The notes: generated by a model from the letters alone, not told the origin. A stretch of 64,000 bases of DNA from Steinernema hermaphroditum (GCA_030435675.1 CM059624.1:16144769-16208768), one strand, 5' to 3'. Shown: positions 45,631 to 56,680, counted from the first letter of the stretch. Translations and numbers: made by a program.

Positions 45631-46352
45631 ATGAACGAAAGCGCGAATGAAGTGACGAGAGTGGTGCAGTCCGACTTGAAAGAAATTACGAAGAATATGC
45701 TGGCCCTGAAGGCTCATCGTCAGGCGCGCCTCACTGCCCTGAAGATACTCGTCGAGGGACAACTGCTGCACAACGAGTACGGGATCCGTAAGTTTTACTT
45801 TGCGAGATAGGTCGAAAACATCCTGACAATTTGATGCATGTGGTTACCCCGTAAAATCCAATCAAATTAAGCATTGTCGGAATCTCTCTGCAGCAGTGGA
45901 TAGAAGGAATGCGTACTACAGTGTTACATTTCAGGGGACTCTATGAAGCGAGCCTTATCCATCGATGACATGAAAAGTCAAGAGAGGCAGCTGCAGGAAC
46001 TTCAAAACCAGCTGAACACCCTGAATTACAGCCTCAGTGAGTCTCTCCTCACCCATGCTCCATCCATCTTTCTGCATTTTCAGGGGAAGTCGATGAAGTA
46101 GCTGTGAAGCGCTCTGAAGAGTGTGCCGCTCAAGTTGCCGAGCATCAGAAGCAGATGGCGGAGCTGATGGCCGTGCTGCAGGCGAACAATCTCAGCTACG
46201 ATGAGTTTGCGAAGTACCTTGACGAGAAGAGCCGAAACGCACGGGATGAAGTTGCAGAAGAGCTCGCAAAGGTGCAGGCGGAAGAAGAGAAGTGGTGTCA
46301 AGCATGCGCCAAGCTCAAGGAGGCCATGAAGGACGCAGCCGAAAATATGTAA
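45631..46352 (+). CDS. 175-residue coiled-coil protein
   Basis: Exons 45631-45787, 45935-46036 and 46084-46352 join in phase. The product is nearly all helix. Residues 5-50 are amphipathic, residues 60-90 form a coiled coil (SQERQLQELQNQLNTLNYSL), and residues 95-170 form a second one rich in Glu/Lys/Ala with two cysteines (WCQACAKL). The ATG follows TTTTCAG by eight bases, a trans-splice layout. AATAAA lies at 46373. The gene converges with the HPF1-like gene, leaving only 53 bp between the stop codons. I do not recognise the family. A centrosomal or kinetochore linker would fit the shape but is not shown. Confidence 0.65.
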
Positions 46353-46405
46353 CAGCATTGATTTAATCGGCGGAATAAAATGTACAGTGCTTGGAGATCC
46401 TGTCT

Positions 46406-47526
46406 TTAATCTTGTCCTACCCGTGCACCATCGGCAGTGCGCAGCGACTTCAGTACGTCGACGTATTTGGAGCGCTTGAGAAGCGTGTAAGCTGTTTCGA
46501 GAACACGGAATGCTAGGTTGTCAAATACCTTGTTGTTAGCAAGGAATAGATCGTGGCCGAACTCGAGACCCATTCCGTAATCCATCTCGTCGTTGGCGAA
46601 CTGAAACAAACCTGAATAGTTGCAACATCCGACGATATCTCCCAATATACGTCAACATATGATTTCAACTCAAGAAGCTCTTTTCTAAGCGTCGCTTTCA
46701 AGGTTTCGTCGTCCGTAGTCATAAACGTTTCTAATTTCTTCTTTAACTTCGCTGAAAGATTGGGATCGAAACTTCTTAGGAACACACAAATCACCTGGAC
46801 TATCAGACACCGATCTGTAGCCAACGTCTCCTCTCATTGGCACCTTTATCTTCGGTCCGTGGAACGCCCGTCCCATGGACTCCTTCTTCCGTTTGTTTAC
46901 GATAGTCTTCAATTCGACAGTATAAGCGTCTCTCGTTTTGCCTGGCAGAAATTTTGACGACTCTCCTTTCCCCATCAGATGCACAACGGCAAAGAACGGA
47001 TCGTCGGAGCCCACGACATCAACTTTGGGAAAGCTCTCGGTCTTGTCAACATGAACGAGGAGTGGCGCTTCTTCGGCAGAGTCTCTCCAAAATACAAATC
47101 GACCGTTCTTGTAAGTCATTATGGTTTGCATTTCCGGCAGATCGCTCTTGAACCTGTCCCAAAGCAGGTAGTCCATGTCGTTTTCACATTGTTCGCCGTT
47201 CAAGCAGCGGAAGGGTCCGACCAGTTTCAGGTTGTCGAGACTTGCAAATGCGTCTAAAACTTGATCTCTCGCTGTCTTACGCTGTATTCCTTACCTAAAG
47301 GTGCCTCCGTACTCAGCTGTTTCGCGAATTCCCAAAAATCCATGAGGGCTGCAGTGTGATGATAACCGAACTTCTCATTCAACTCCACAAGGCCATTCTT
47401 CACTTCATCAGATTTGGTTCGCTTCGGTTTCGATACTTCCTCGTTCTAAACAAGCAGCGTTACTATCTCTAAAGGGTGCAAATCAACTATTACCTTGCTC
47501 GCAGTTGCACGTCGCTTTGGGGGCAT
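46406..47526 (-). CDS. HPF1: histone PARylation factor 1 (HPF1)-like protein
   Basis: In other animals HPF1 completes the active site of PARP1/2 and directs ADP-ribosylation to serine during DNA repair. Exons 47526-47494, 47445-47295, 47253-46795, 46751-46651 and 46600-46406 join in phase to 312 residues (human 346). Seen: a basic N-terminus MPPKRRATASK, DLPEMQTIM, GRFVFWRDSAEEAPLLVHV, DDPFFAVVHL, and FANDEMDYGMGLEFGHDLF. The last block holds the Asp-Glu pair corresponding to the human D283/E284 catalytic residues. The last intron is 50 nt and must be removed to reach this block. The gene sits 147 bp downstream of the DMAC2L-like gene, probably as the third member of an operon. Confidence 0.85.
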
Positions 47527-47672
47527 ATCTAAAACACGTCGTAATTGATCCCACCATTGCACCATCGATTCTACGAGATATAACATTAGGCAACGACCAT
47601 AAGACCGAACAAACAGAGAAGAATACAAATATTTTAATGCTCTATTATCTACAAATATGATACACCGGATTG

Positions 47673-48384
47673 CTACAGTTTGGCGTGCACGTCGCAGTTA
47701 GGCAGCGCCTTCTTGATCTCTTCGATCGCCTTCTCGGGATCATGAACTCTGTGCAAGTCTTTCAAAATGAGAGACTTCAGGCCAGTGAATTTGGTCAGAT
47801 GTTTTAGTCCAAATTCGGTGATCCGCGGACAATTCTCAATCTGAAGAAATTGGAGTCGGTCGCCCACTTCGTCGCCGATGTACTCTAGGCCGAAGTCATG
47901 GAGACTCTTGCAGTTGATTAGCTGAACATCCACGATCTTTTCCAGGTTTTCTGAAATTAAAAGCAAGGAATCACCAGAAATGCCTTTTAAACAATTGTGT
48001 CATTTTGACGTTGTACCAAACGATACAACAGTAAGCTAAACCCGTCAACTTACTAAAATGGCGACATCCATAAGCGGTGATGCTGGAGCCAGTTGCGTCA
48101 ATAGAAACCAACTTCACCTGATCCTCCACCTTCCGGGGATCGAGCTCCGCAGTTCGTCGAATCAAAGCATTGTAGTCTTCGAACACTTCGTCGATCCTGT
48201 CGAAGCGCACCTTGCCATCACAGCGCACGATCCACTCGGCAGCCGTGCGATCGGGTCCCACCTCCTTAACGCGCTCCTTGTCGTAGTAGTTGAAGCCTTC
48301 AAGGAGCCAATGCAGTCCGGGAAAGTCATGGCTGGCCAGGGCGTTCTGGAAACGCCCCGCTTGGCGAACCAGAAACCGAGACAT
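47673..48384 (-). CDS. DMAC2L: DMAC2L/ATP5S-like mitochondrial protein (coupling factor B family)
   Basis: This is a leucine-rich-repeat-fold protein linked to ATP synthase (factor B) or to complex I distal-arm assembly. Exons 48384-48054 and 47950-47673 join in phase to 202 residues, the family's length. Seen: a basic, amphipathic N-terminus for import (MSRFLVRQAGRFQNALAS). Then ERVKEVGPDRTAAEWIVRCD, the hallmark of the family, and SIDATGSSITAYGCRHF. LRR units follow (LINCKSLHDFGLEYIG, IENCPRITEFGLKHL). ATG follows TTTCACAG|GTG, a splice acceptor. It lies between hyls-1 (149 bp upstream) and HPF1 (147 bp downstream) on the same strand, so co-transcription is likely. Confidence 0.88.
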
Positions 48385-48532
48385 CACCTGTGAAATACAC
48401 TGAAATGAACAAGGAATTGTACATCCTCTCGTCCCACACAAGATAACAAACGAGGAAATCAAGGGCATACAACCCCGCAGGGCACCCATCTATGAACTGA
48501 GCAATTTATTTCGATACACGTATTTACAGGCA

Positions 48533-49422
48533 TTAGTTCACCCAAGGTTTCTTCTCAGGAGGCTTCTCGCTGAGAGGCTTGAATAAAGGCGCGTCCATGC
48601 GCATCATATACTCGCGAACCTTCCATCGCAGCGCCAATCGCTTCTTTTCGCCAGGAGGCGGGTTCTCCAGCCACTCCTTCGCGTACTGCTGGTAGCGCCC
48701 CACAGGATCGTGCTTGAATGCCGCTCGGCCGGGAGCGCGCATCGACGCCGGCACAGGTCTAAGGGCTGGATTCATTTGGGGTCTTCTCCCGCGCAGATCA
48801 TTAAGATTGCCATTGACCTCTCTGAAAGGTGCGGCTTCCTGTGGCATAACAATCGGCTCCGCATCGGCAACGACATTTTGCTCCTCAGTTTTACTTGGCT
48901 TCAACTTCTCGTCGATGTACTCCATCTCTTCGGTCATTCGCTGGAGACACTCGTAACCTTGCTGAAGCAGCCTCTTCAGATAACGCTCTTCTTTCTAAAC
49001 ATCAGAAGAACGACTGGATACAACATATCCGAACCAAAGAATACTCTTACATCAGAAATTGAAGTCATATCGGCAAGGGAGATATAACTTGGGTCGAATC
49101 GAGCGGCGCTTGGTGGATTGCAGAACATGCTGGGACGAGGGAGATCGTCACCTAAACCAAACGGGTTATAACTGAACATCATTTGAATCAGGGTACATTG
49201 TAAACCCGAGAACAAAGTCGTGTTGAAGTCGTTGACTGTTTCGTTGCCAAGAATCCTGTCCAGATCTGAATTAAATGTTATACTAGACCTCGAGTAACCT
49301 GTACTACCTTTTAACGTCAAATTGAACCCCTCAGGCACTTGGTAGCCCATCTCTTCGACTACTTTCTGAATGTCTTCATCATTGAGCTCCTCCTCGTTCT
49401 CGTGGTCACCCGCTCCAAACAT
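48533..49422 (-). CDS. hyls-1: HYLS-1 centriole protein
   Basis: HYLS-1 binds SAS-4 at centrioles and is needed for cilium formation. Exons 49422-49308, 49265-49206, 49151-49051 and 48994-48533 give 245 residues. The HYLS box is plain near residues 197-230: HDPVGRYQQYAKEW, then PPGEKKRLALRWKVREYM. The N-terminus is acidic with a short helix (DEDIQKVVEEMGYQVPEGF), also typical. The 54-nt intron 49205-49152 is in frame and free of stops, so its retention would give 263 residues; both forms are possible. The ATG lies nine bases after a CTATTTCAG acceptor. It is the first recognised gene of a three-gene cluster with DMAC2L and HPF1. Confidence 0.88.
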
Positions 49423-49467
49423 GTTAGTGTGCTGAAATAGGTGAAATCAAATTTGCGCTTGTCAACA

Positions 49468-49945
49468 CTATATATGGGTTCGCATGCACCTGCCTATGAG
49501 TTCGTCAAGGCTGTCAAGACTCACGAAAACGCGCAAGGCCATAAAGTTCGCGCCAAACCTCACAAAAACAGCTGTTCCAAGCGAATGTGTGATATTTCCC
49601 ACAATTCGTTTGAAGGTGACAGGCTGATCGTGTCGAGATCCCAGTTGCAATCGAGCGATACACCACGGGAAGAACGCGCTGCCTTTCCGATCAATAATCT
49701 CGATTCTCGAGTTGATCGCGCTGTCTCTGGCAGCCACCGTTCAAAAAAAGGCGGAAATTCAAACGAGAGTTGAGGGTTCGATGCCCTTCAGACAGACTTT
49801 GTCTCTGCCTGAAATCATCGTCTATTGTCTGCACGATCACGTGACCTGTGGTCGTACCGATTGATAAGTAGTTGGCGGGAGATTTGATGCCCCGAAAGAG
49901 CGATTTGCTTTTCTGTGACGATAGTACTAGTGCCTTCCTATCCAT
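49468..49945 (-). other. uncertain coding region upstream of hyls-1
   Basis: Two minus-strand frames (49945-49691 and 49737-49468) are longer and more protein-like than the background. They read for example FKRIVGNITHSLG and FVRFGANFMALRVF. The second runs into a GTGAGT donor whose natural acceptor is the site just before the hyls-1 ATG. They could be 5' exons of hyls-1, an upstream operon gene or chance. I could not find a consistent splice chain. Confidence 0.3.
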
Positions 49946-50033
49946 TACTCACCATATAAATAAAATCTGTGGGGCGAGAATCGTGTATTGCCTAGCTACA
50001 ATTCATACATGCGTCACATTCCAGAAAACGTCA

Positions 50034-51391
50034 ATGGACAAACCGGAAGAGACGACGGTGAACGTCGAGGACTCACCGAAAGCGTCAATGGATGAAGCCG
50101 TCGACGTAGAGACCCACGATGAAATGATGGACGACGCTCCGGAGCTCCTTCGCGAGCGCGCGACGCCGTTAGAGCCCGACACGGAGGATACTAACGATGG
50201 AGAAGATGAATATGTGGACGACGAGGAGGAACCACTGGATTTGGAAGAGCTGGGCGACGAGTTTGACAATGACGAAGATGTGGAGCGGCCATTAATCGGA
50301 TCGAGAGCGGAGAAGTCTCTCGGCCTCCTGACGCAGCGTTTCTTGAGACTTCTGCAGATGGCGCGAGGTGGACTCGTCGATCTCAATACGGTAAGTTCTG
50401 AACCGTTTGGAAATCTAGAAATAGGAGAACTCATTCGTATTCACTGATTGCATTTGCTTCAGGCAGCCGATAACCTCAATGTCAAGCAAAAGCGCCGTAT
50501 ATACGACATCACCAACGTCATGGAAGGCATTGGCCTTATCGAGAAGAAATCCAAAAACGTTATCCAGTGGAAAGGAGGTGAATTTCGGAAGCCAGGAACT
50601 CGAGATTTGAAGCCCGAAGAAGAGTCGATCGTTAACAAACTGAAGAGAGAATTGAGTGATCTCGATAAAGAAGAAACAAAGTTAGATCAACAAATCAAGT
50701 GGATGAAGCAGGTTGGCTTCAGTCTGCAAAGTGTCTTATCAAGATCTTGTTTTTTAGAGTCTGCGAAATGTGTGCGAGTATCCAAAGAATCAGGAGGTGG
50801 CCTACACGACGCGAAGCGACCTGCTCAGCGTGTTCCCATCGCACACCATTTTCGCCATTCATGCGCCGCCAGGAACATCAATGGAAATCCAAAATCCGAC
50901 CAAGGTACGGTAGTTCGACCTGTTAGTGCGTGGATAAGGGTGTACATGGTAAATGAACAGTTGCAGACATTTGTCTGTGGTCAGTGTCTGCGTTAGGTCT
51001 AGATAAAATTTACACTAAAGGAAAAGTTACCCTAATCATATTCTTATTTCAGACACGAGACATGGACATTCGCTATCAGATGAAAGTGAAAAGCCCATGC
51101 GGACCTGCACACGTGATAATGGCGACAAAAGAAGAACGCCGTCCTCCCCCACAGCACCGCTACCAACCCTATCATCGCACTTCCGCCTACAGCATCAGCG
51201 ATGATCCGGGACAATTCATGGAAGAGGAGATCGATGAGGAACTTTTGCACCGGAAACGCATCGATGACACCGTGCCAGGTCATGACGAGACAATGGTCCG
51301 TCTGAGTCCGCCGCCGAGTGAACGGGACTACATCTTCAGCTCGCTCGGCTCGGATAATTTGACGGACGTATACCGTGACGAATTGTATTAA
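50034..51391 (+). CDS. efl-1: E2F transcription factor (EFL-1 / E2F4-5 type)
   Basis: E2F pairs with DP and the pocket protein LIN-35/Rb to control cell-cycle and germline genes. Exons 50034-50390, 50463-50711, 50758-50904 and 51053-51391 join in phase to 363 residues. The N-terminus (about 85 residues) is strongly acidic. The winged-helix DNA-binding domain follows: [16 protein letters not shown], then the [20 protein letters not shown] motif that contacts DNA, then NVIQWKGG. After it come a leucine-zipper-like dimer helix ([20 protein letters not shown]) and the marked-box domain ([16 protein letters not shown], then [17 protein letters not shown]). The C-terminus ([20 protein letters not shown]) fits a pocket-protein-binding tail. 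It is divergent from the hyls-1 cluster. Confidence 0.94.
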
Positions 51392-51915
51392 CACAAACAT
51401 ATTTATTTCTTTGCATGCTTTGAAGAGATTGTAGAACGTTGCTATGTTGTAAATAGATAAAGTTGTCGAGTACCGTAGCTTGGGGGTTCTATTCCTTTGG
51501 GTCTCGTCTTCACTGTGAGCTGCCGTAATTTTGGCGGGTACTCCTTGTGTGTTATTGATGTTGGGGTTCCTTCTCTTCCAGCGTATTTACTCTTTTGTCA
51601 TTTTTTCTTCGGAACAGCACGGAGTGTGTACTTAACCTATCGATCGATGTGCTCGATCTTTAATCGCCATGTGGCGATCGTCTGCCTCTTTACACTTTTG
51701 TCTCGACGTGCACGTAGGCAAATGGACTGTCGTGAGTCTTTTCCTTCGTAGTTTCTGCTGTTGGCGGCAGACGGCAAACAAGAAACCTCTGTCGCGTTGT
51801 GTTTCCGCGTTTGCACGTGTGTCGCGTAAGGGTGGAGCTGATTATAAAAAGGCGTTTTTCAGGAGAGGTGTCGAGAAGACCACGCTTTCGGACAGCTATC
51901 ACGCCATTGATCGAG

Positions 51916-53162
51916 ATGACTCCACACGTGCTACGCCCTATTTTTAGGCAGGTTGGTTCTTTTTTTACATATGGAAATAGCTGATTAAATTCGCATTCTT
52001 TTCAGCTCTTCGAGTCGGCTTCCTGCACGTACACTTACATTTTGGGATGCCCTCGCACTCGGAAGGCCATGATCATTGATCCAGTGTATGAAACAGTTGA
52101 TCGCGACACTAAGGTGGGTGTTGTTTTTTTTTTGTTTTGCTTGTTCACAGTTACTTTGCGATAAGATTTTGTTAGATTTATCAGATCGCTCTTCTGTAGT
52201 TCATTTTGCGGCGGCAAAAGTTTGCAAAGCCGGAGCTGATAGACGTCAAAAATTAGTTGAGTTAAAAATTAGTTGCTTCTTCACACATTGCTGTGGATGG
52301 TTTTGAATACCACCGATTCAGGAGTTCATTTACATGACCTCGTTCAATTACTCCGGCTGGGTTACTGTACTAAGGCCTTTCGCATGAGCGAAACTCTTCA
52401 AAGCTAACTACAATTCTTAGAAAAGTTATCAAAAGTCAAGTCAATTAAAAGATATGCAGTTGAATCATTTACACCTCTGTCCATCCATAACATCTTCTCT
52501 TTCCAGATAATCAACGAACTCGGTCTCGACCTCGTCTACGGGCTGAACACTCACGTACACGCCGATCACGTGACCGGCACTGGCGAACTCAAGCGCCGTT
52601 TCCCGACGATGCGCTCTGTGCTCTCTGCCCAAAGCGGCGGAAGGGCGGATCTCTACGTTGACACCGGGGATACGGTAGGAGTCGGTGTGATGGAACTCGA
52701 AGTCCGCGCGACCCCTGGCCATACCGACGGCTGTGTCACCTTTGTCGACCACCAGCAGAGGATGGCATTTACCGGCGACGCACTTCTCATTCGCGGCTGT
52801 GGACGAACCGATTTCCAGCAGGGCGACGCTGCGCACCTCTACCGCTCCATTCACGAGCAGATTCTGAGTCTTCCGGAAGACTTCCTTCTCTATCCGGCGC
52901 ACGACTACAGAGGTGTTACGGTAAGCAGTGTGGAAGAAGAGAAGAAGTTCAATCCACGGACAACGAGGAATCTGAAGGAATTCGTCAACATCATGGATAA
53001 CCTAAATTTACCGTATCCGACGCAGATCGGTAAGCTTGAGGTCGATAACCAAAGGTCATCAGCCTAAACATTTCAGATAAATCACTGCCAGCGAATCTTG
53101 TATGCGGCGTATACGATCTGTTCAGTGACGAACTGAAGAAGAAAGTCGGTGGAAAGCATTGA
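51916..53162 (+). CDS. ethe-1: persulfide dioxygenase ETHE1
   Basis: ETHE1 is a mitochondrial iron enzyme that oxidises glutathione persulfide to sulfite in hydrogen sulfide breakdown. Exons 51916-51951, 52006-52113, 52507-53029 and 53077-53162 join in phase to 250 residues (human 254). Seen: [14 protein letters not shown], the metallo-beta-lactamase signature [47 protein letters not shown] and [20 protein letters not shown]. The iron ligands (two His and Asp of HxHxD, then H, D, H) are present. The first exon encodes only 12 residues ([12 protein letters not shown]), a very short mitochondrial presequence at best. The gene follows efl-1 by 524 bp on the same strand. Confidence 0.95.
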
Positions 53163-53739
53163 AAATTGCATTTTGTAAATATTGAAAATAACTTAATTTT
53201 ATTAAAATATTGACAATACTCCTGGTTACAGTTGTTTTGGCCAGTCCGTGCGAACTGAACAGTGATTATGCAGATAATATGTAGAAATTATTCAGTGTTA
53301 TATCCAGATTAGCGTATTCGTGTAAACCTGCTCAAGTATCTGTCCAAGCAACACAGTGCGTTCAGCTGACAAGGGTGTCCTCTTAGGTCAATGTGAGGTC
53401 GAAATTGGATTACATTTCAAAAGAGATGTGCTATTTCTGGGACAATCTCGGGTTCGAATGCCATCGACTTCTTTGTTTTTTGTCTTCCTTCTGTGACAAA
53501 ATTAGGACCATTTTTTGAGTATCCTGTGGCGCTCCGGATCCGGATCCACTCACTTCCCAGTGGCAAGTCTTCTCAGTTTATTGGATATGGCCACTGCAGT
53601 CCTCGTTGAACCTATCGGAAGTGACGTCGGCTCAGTCCGCCCTTGTTTTTCGACTGATCCACGTAGGCGTCGATATGCAAATGAGCCTGACAGACAGCAT
53701 AAGTGATGAGCAGAATCGACCGAAACTTCAGACGACAGA

Positions 53740-54000
53740 ATGGAGTCGTCGACGCCCGCGCCCATTGTTCTGCTCCTGGTTTCACTCTTCTTCGTGCTCA
53801 CACACGGCATGGAATCGATGGAACAACGCGGTGGCCGTTGGCCTCTCTCTCATAACATCCTCGACCGTTTAGGGCGTCTCGATTCCTTCTCTGTGCCTCG
53901 CACAAAACGCTACTACGACTACTCGCCAGTGGACGTCGCCAGCGGTGCTGAGATCGAGCGACTTTTTGAGAAATTCATCGCACAATTGAGATTTCAATAA
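53740..54000 (+). CDS. small secreted peptide precursor (neuropeptide-like)
   Basis: The single exon encodes 86 residues. Residues 1-23 form a good signal peptide (PIVLLLVSLFFVLTHG). The rest holds one dibasic KR site near residue 57, RTKR|YYDYSPVD, and would release a 29-residue C-terminal peptide ending LFEKFIAQLRFQ. The Arg at RTKR also suits a furin-type cut. There is no C-terminal Gly for amidation, so it is not a standard RFamide. The ATG follows an AACTTCAG acceptor by eight bases. The stop and a following AATAAA-like TCAATAAAG overlap. Function unknown: a neuropeptide, hormone or antimicrobial peptide is possible. Confidence 0.6.
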   Translation: MESSTPAPIVLLLVSLFFVLTHGMESMEQRGGRWPLSHNILDRLGRLDSFSVPRTKRYYDYSPVDVASGAEIERLFEKFIAQLRFQ

Positions 54001-54006
54001 AGGTTG

Positions 54007-54983
54007 TTACGCTTCGCTGGACTTGAAGTCGACGCGGCGTCGAGCAGCCAGGAGGCGGAGGTTCTCGTGGGAGGTGGGGCGCGAGAGAGGGATCGATGGC
54101 GGCTTGAGATGATTCGAATCTTCTTCCACGTCCTAAAGTAGGTGGGCCGATGCTTATGCAGGTTAGGAGTGGAAAAGAAAAAAGTGCATCTAGATTATTT
54201 ATTGTCTTTTGTTATATCGGATTTATCGGACCCTTTTGTAAACGATTTGTATGTAGGAATGATTAAAGATTACCTCAAAAGTGTGTGGGCGTCGCCACAA
54301 AGTTTGCGACTTCACGCGAAACGGCTTGTGAACACGAGCAGTGGGGTAAACATTCGCCTTGAGCGGAGGGAACTCCAGCGACATCACGCGATGCCCGAGC
54401 TTGAGCTGATCGAAGTCCGAGTCTTCGTCATCCTCCTCGTCGCCCTCGAAGAACAGCTTCGGATGGCGCTGATCGAGGCGGTGTAGGAACATGTCCGTAG
54501 AGTTGGCCGCTCGCAAAGGGTACATGGGACTAGATGGAAGACGCGTCTGGATTCCGGGGACACCACGACTTACCCGGTGGTGGCAGCCCTCGAACGGAAT
54601 AGCTCGTGGAAGTGTCCGTGGTGCGGAGGCATCCTCTCAATCTGGGGCAGTGGCGAGAAGGGCCTAGAGCGCGAAGACTTCAGGCTTCCACCCAGAGACT
54701 CGCTGCTGTTTTGGAAACTCTTTCTGGTGATGGGAATACCGATAACGGTCTTCGGGGAGCCGAAGTCCGGAATTGGCGACGTGGGACCCTCCTCAACGCT
54801 GACACTCGGCTTCAGGCCGAGATTTCGCATCAACAACTCGGCGTCGTTTTTGTTGAAGAACATCGGCGACGGCGTTCTGCCCGAATCGTCGACGCCTCCA
54901 ATGGGGATCGGTTCAGAAGGCGCTACAAATAGGGTCGACGAACTCATGAAAGACCTCCTCCAGAACTTACGCACTAAGCTCAT
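54007..54983 (-). CDS. 247-residue Ser/Pro-rich protein of unknown function
   Basis: Exons 54983-54971, 54922-54574, 54529-54274 and 54132-54007 join in phase (introns 48, 44 and 141 nt). The first half is Ser/Pro-rich with many SP sites (TPSPMFF, TSPIPDFGSPK, RPFSPLP), which suggests phosphorylation by proline-directed kinases. The middle has HRLDQRHPKLFFEGDEEDDE, a basic-to-acidic switch. The end is basic (LRLLAARRRVDFKSSEA). No domain is recognised. The first exon, only 13 coding bases, is the weakest part of the model. Frames above 54990 (for example LRENLSDPPTTILRLC) look protein-like too and may be an alternative 5' exon. Confidence 0.55.
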
Positions 54984-55109
54984 GGTCCGGGAGTCCGCAG
55001 GCGCGCACAAACGAGCTCTGCTTCGCCGCGAGCGTCATCGCACAAGCGCAGAATTGTCGTCGGCGGATCGGAGAGGTTCTCACGCAATTGGGAGGTGCGC
55101 GTGACCGGT

Positions 55110-56280
55110 GAGAGTTCGACACGCGGTAAGGGGAACGTTGCTAATTAAACGGTTCCGCCATATTCACTTTGTTCGGTCTGATAGGCAGCGATGTTGTACT
55201 TGAAAAGGCCACATCAAGGTCGATACAAAGAACTTCTCATGGTCGAGTGATTTGTCGCGTGAGGAAATATTAATTAACTTGTGGATAGGGGTTTCTATGG
55301 ATTAAGAAGACTTTCAAGTTCACTACATGTTGAGATCATAAGCTGAACGAAGGACACAAGACCAAACACAAAAGTTCTAAAAATACGCCATGAAAAAGGA
55401 ATGAAACTATTTGAAAGGTCACATAAAGAAAACACATGAAAAGGAAGACAATACCATCGGGGTACAGCGGCTACCTTAGCCTTAGGGGTGATTTCCTACT
55501 CTAGTGCTTTTCACCAGATCCGTTTCACTCACAAAATTCCGGTTGCCGGTTATTGACAGCCAATCGAAGCTATCTTTCTCAATAAGCTCGTCGACGATGT
55601 CCTTCCGTGTGGCTTTCCTCTTTCGCCCTGACAGATTCAACTCTACTAAATGCAAGCGAAAGGCAGCCGCCTTCTTGGTGTGCAAGGTTAGGTTCCAGGA
55701 ATTTGTTTAATTCGTCCAAATTCGCTCGGTTGGTCTTGGGGAATTCCGACACCGTTTCCTTCCACGAAGTTAAACAGCTGGAATGTTCTGTGCCACAACG
55801 GCACAGAGGTGATGTCGTGTCCACTAGCGGCACGTTGATTGTAATCGGCGAAGGCGTGCAGCATCATCGACAGGTAGTTCAACTTCTGTTCATGAGCAAC
55901 ATGAATGGCAGCGAAAAAAACCCTTTCTGAACAACTTTTTGGACGAACATCTTTTCTGTCGCCGCGCTGGGTTCTGACACGATCCTACCGTCTTCAGTGT
56001 ACCAATTCGTTCAACAAACTTATAGAACTTTTTTTGCTTCCCTACCGTTTTGGGTAACAGGCTTCCTTCCAGGCTATGTTTATTTCGTGCCCACTTTGCT
56101 TATAACGGTCGCCCAGGTTTGAGGTCCGTACCCAAAAAACACGCTTTCTTGTGGCAAGACACATTTGCCCTACCGTTTTCATTAATATGACAACGTCCAA
56201 ATGAATGTGGTCCATCGAAGCTTGGTTTTGTATCTTTGGTTTTGTGTCTGTTTATTCATCCATCGTCAAATTTCAGAAGA
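55110..56280. other. intergenic stretch with a decayed minus-strand coding fragment
   Basis: Between 55890 and 55480 the minus strand shows three overlapping frames (DYNQRAASGHDITSVPLW, FQLFNFVEGNGVGIPQD, KATRKDIVDELIEKDSFDWL). They look like one protein broken by frame changes. I cannot name it; a dead transposon or gene fragment is likely. The remainder shows nothing supportable. Confidence 0.35.
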
Positions 56281-56290
56281 AGCACGTGAA

Positions 56291-56680
56291 ATGTCTCGTT
56301 TGGCTGATAAATATGACAAACTTCTCGCATGTACGATGAATTTAATTGAAAGCGTCGACTGGAAGCCACCTTACATTGTTGCAGCTATGCCGATGTCCCG
56401 CGAAAATGCTGTCCAAGAGGCTTATAATCAAGTTTTTAAGAACCGTTGTTTGACGTACTGACTCCCCATGCTTCAGGTTCAGGCTGCGGCCACCGACCTG
56501 CGCGCAGAATTCGTACGCATTGGAGCACAGTACGCGATTGAGAATCCAGAAGAAACGGCCGAGCAGAGAATTCGAGAATTGAACGAGGACATCGAATCCC
56601 AAGAGAAACAGCTTAACAAAGCGAATAGGGCTTTGGGCAATTTGAAAAAATACACCGAAGGAACGAATGAAACGGATTGA
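56291..56680 (+). CDS. 114-residue helical protein
   Basis: Exons 56291-56431 and 56477-56680 join in phase across a 45-nt intron whose donor, GTTTTTAAG, is weak. The product starts MSRLADKYDKLLACTMNLIE and contains DWKPPYIVAAMPMSREN. It ends in a coiled coil (RIRELNEDIESQEKQLNKAN). Size and shape resemble small Mediator or tethering-complex subunits, but I recognise no signature. MRPS24 starts 258 bp downstream on the same strand, and a splice acceptor (AAATTTCAG) precedes the ATG, so an operon with MRPS24 is possible. Confidence 0.65.

Noticed and set aside
46600..46650. Apparent frameshift or 11-nt intron in the HPF1-like gene
   Set aside because: A 50-nt GT-AG intron (46601-46650) joins the two frames in phase and fits intron sizes throughout the window.
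53371..53470. tRNA-like B-box (GGGTTCGAATGCC) downstream of ETHE1
   Set aside because: No matching A box, acceptor or D arm at the right distance.
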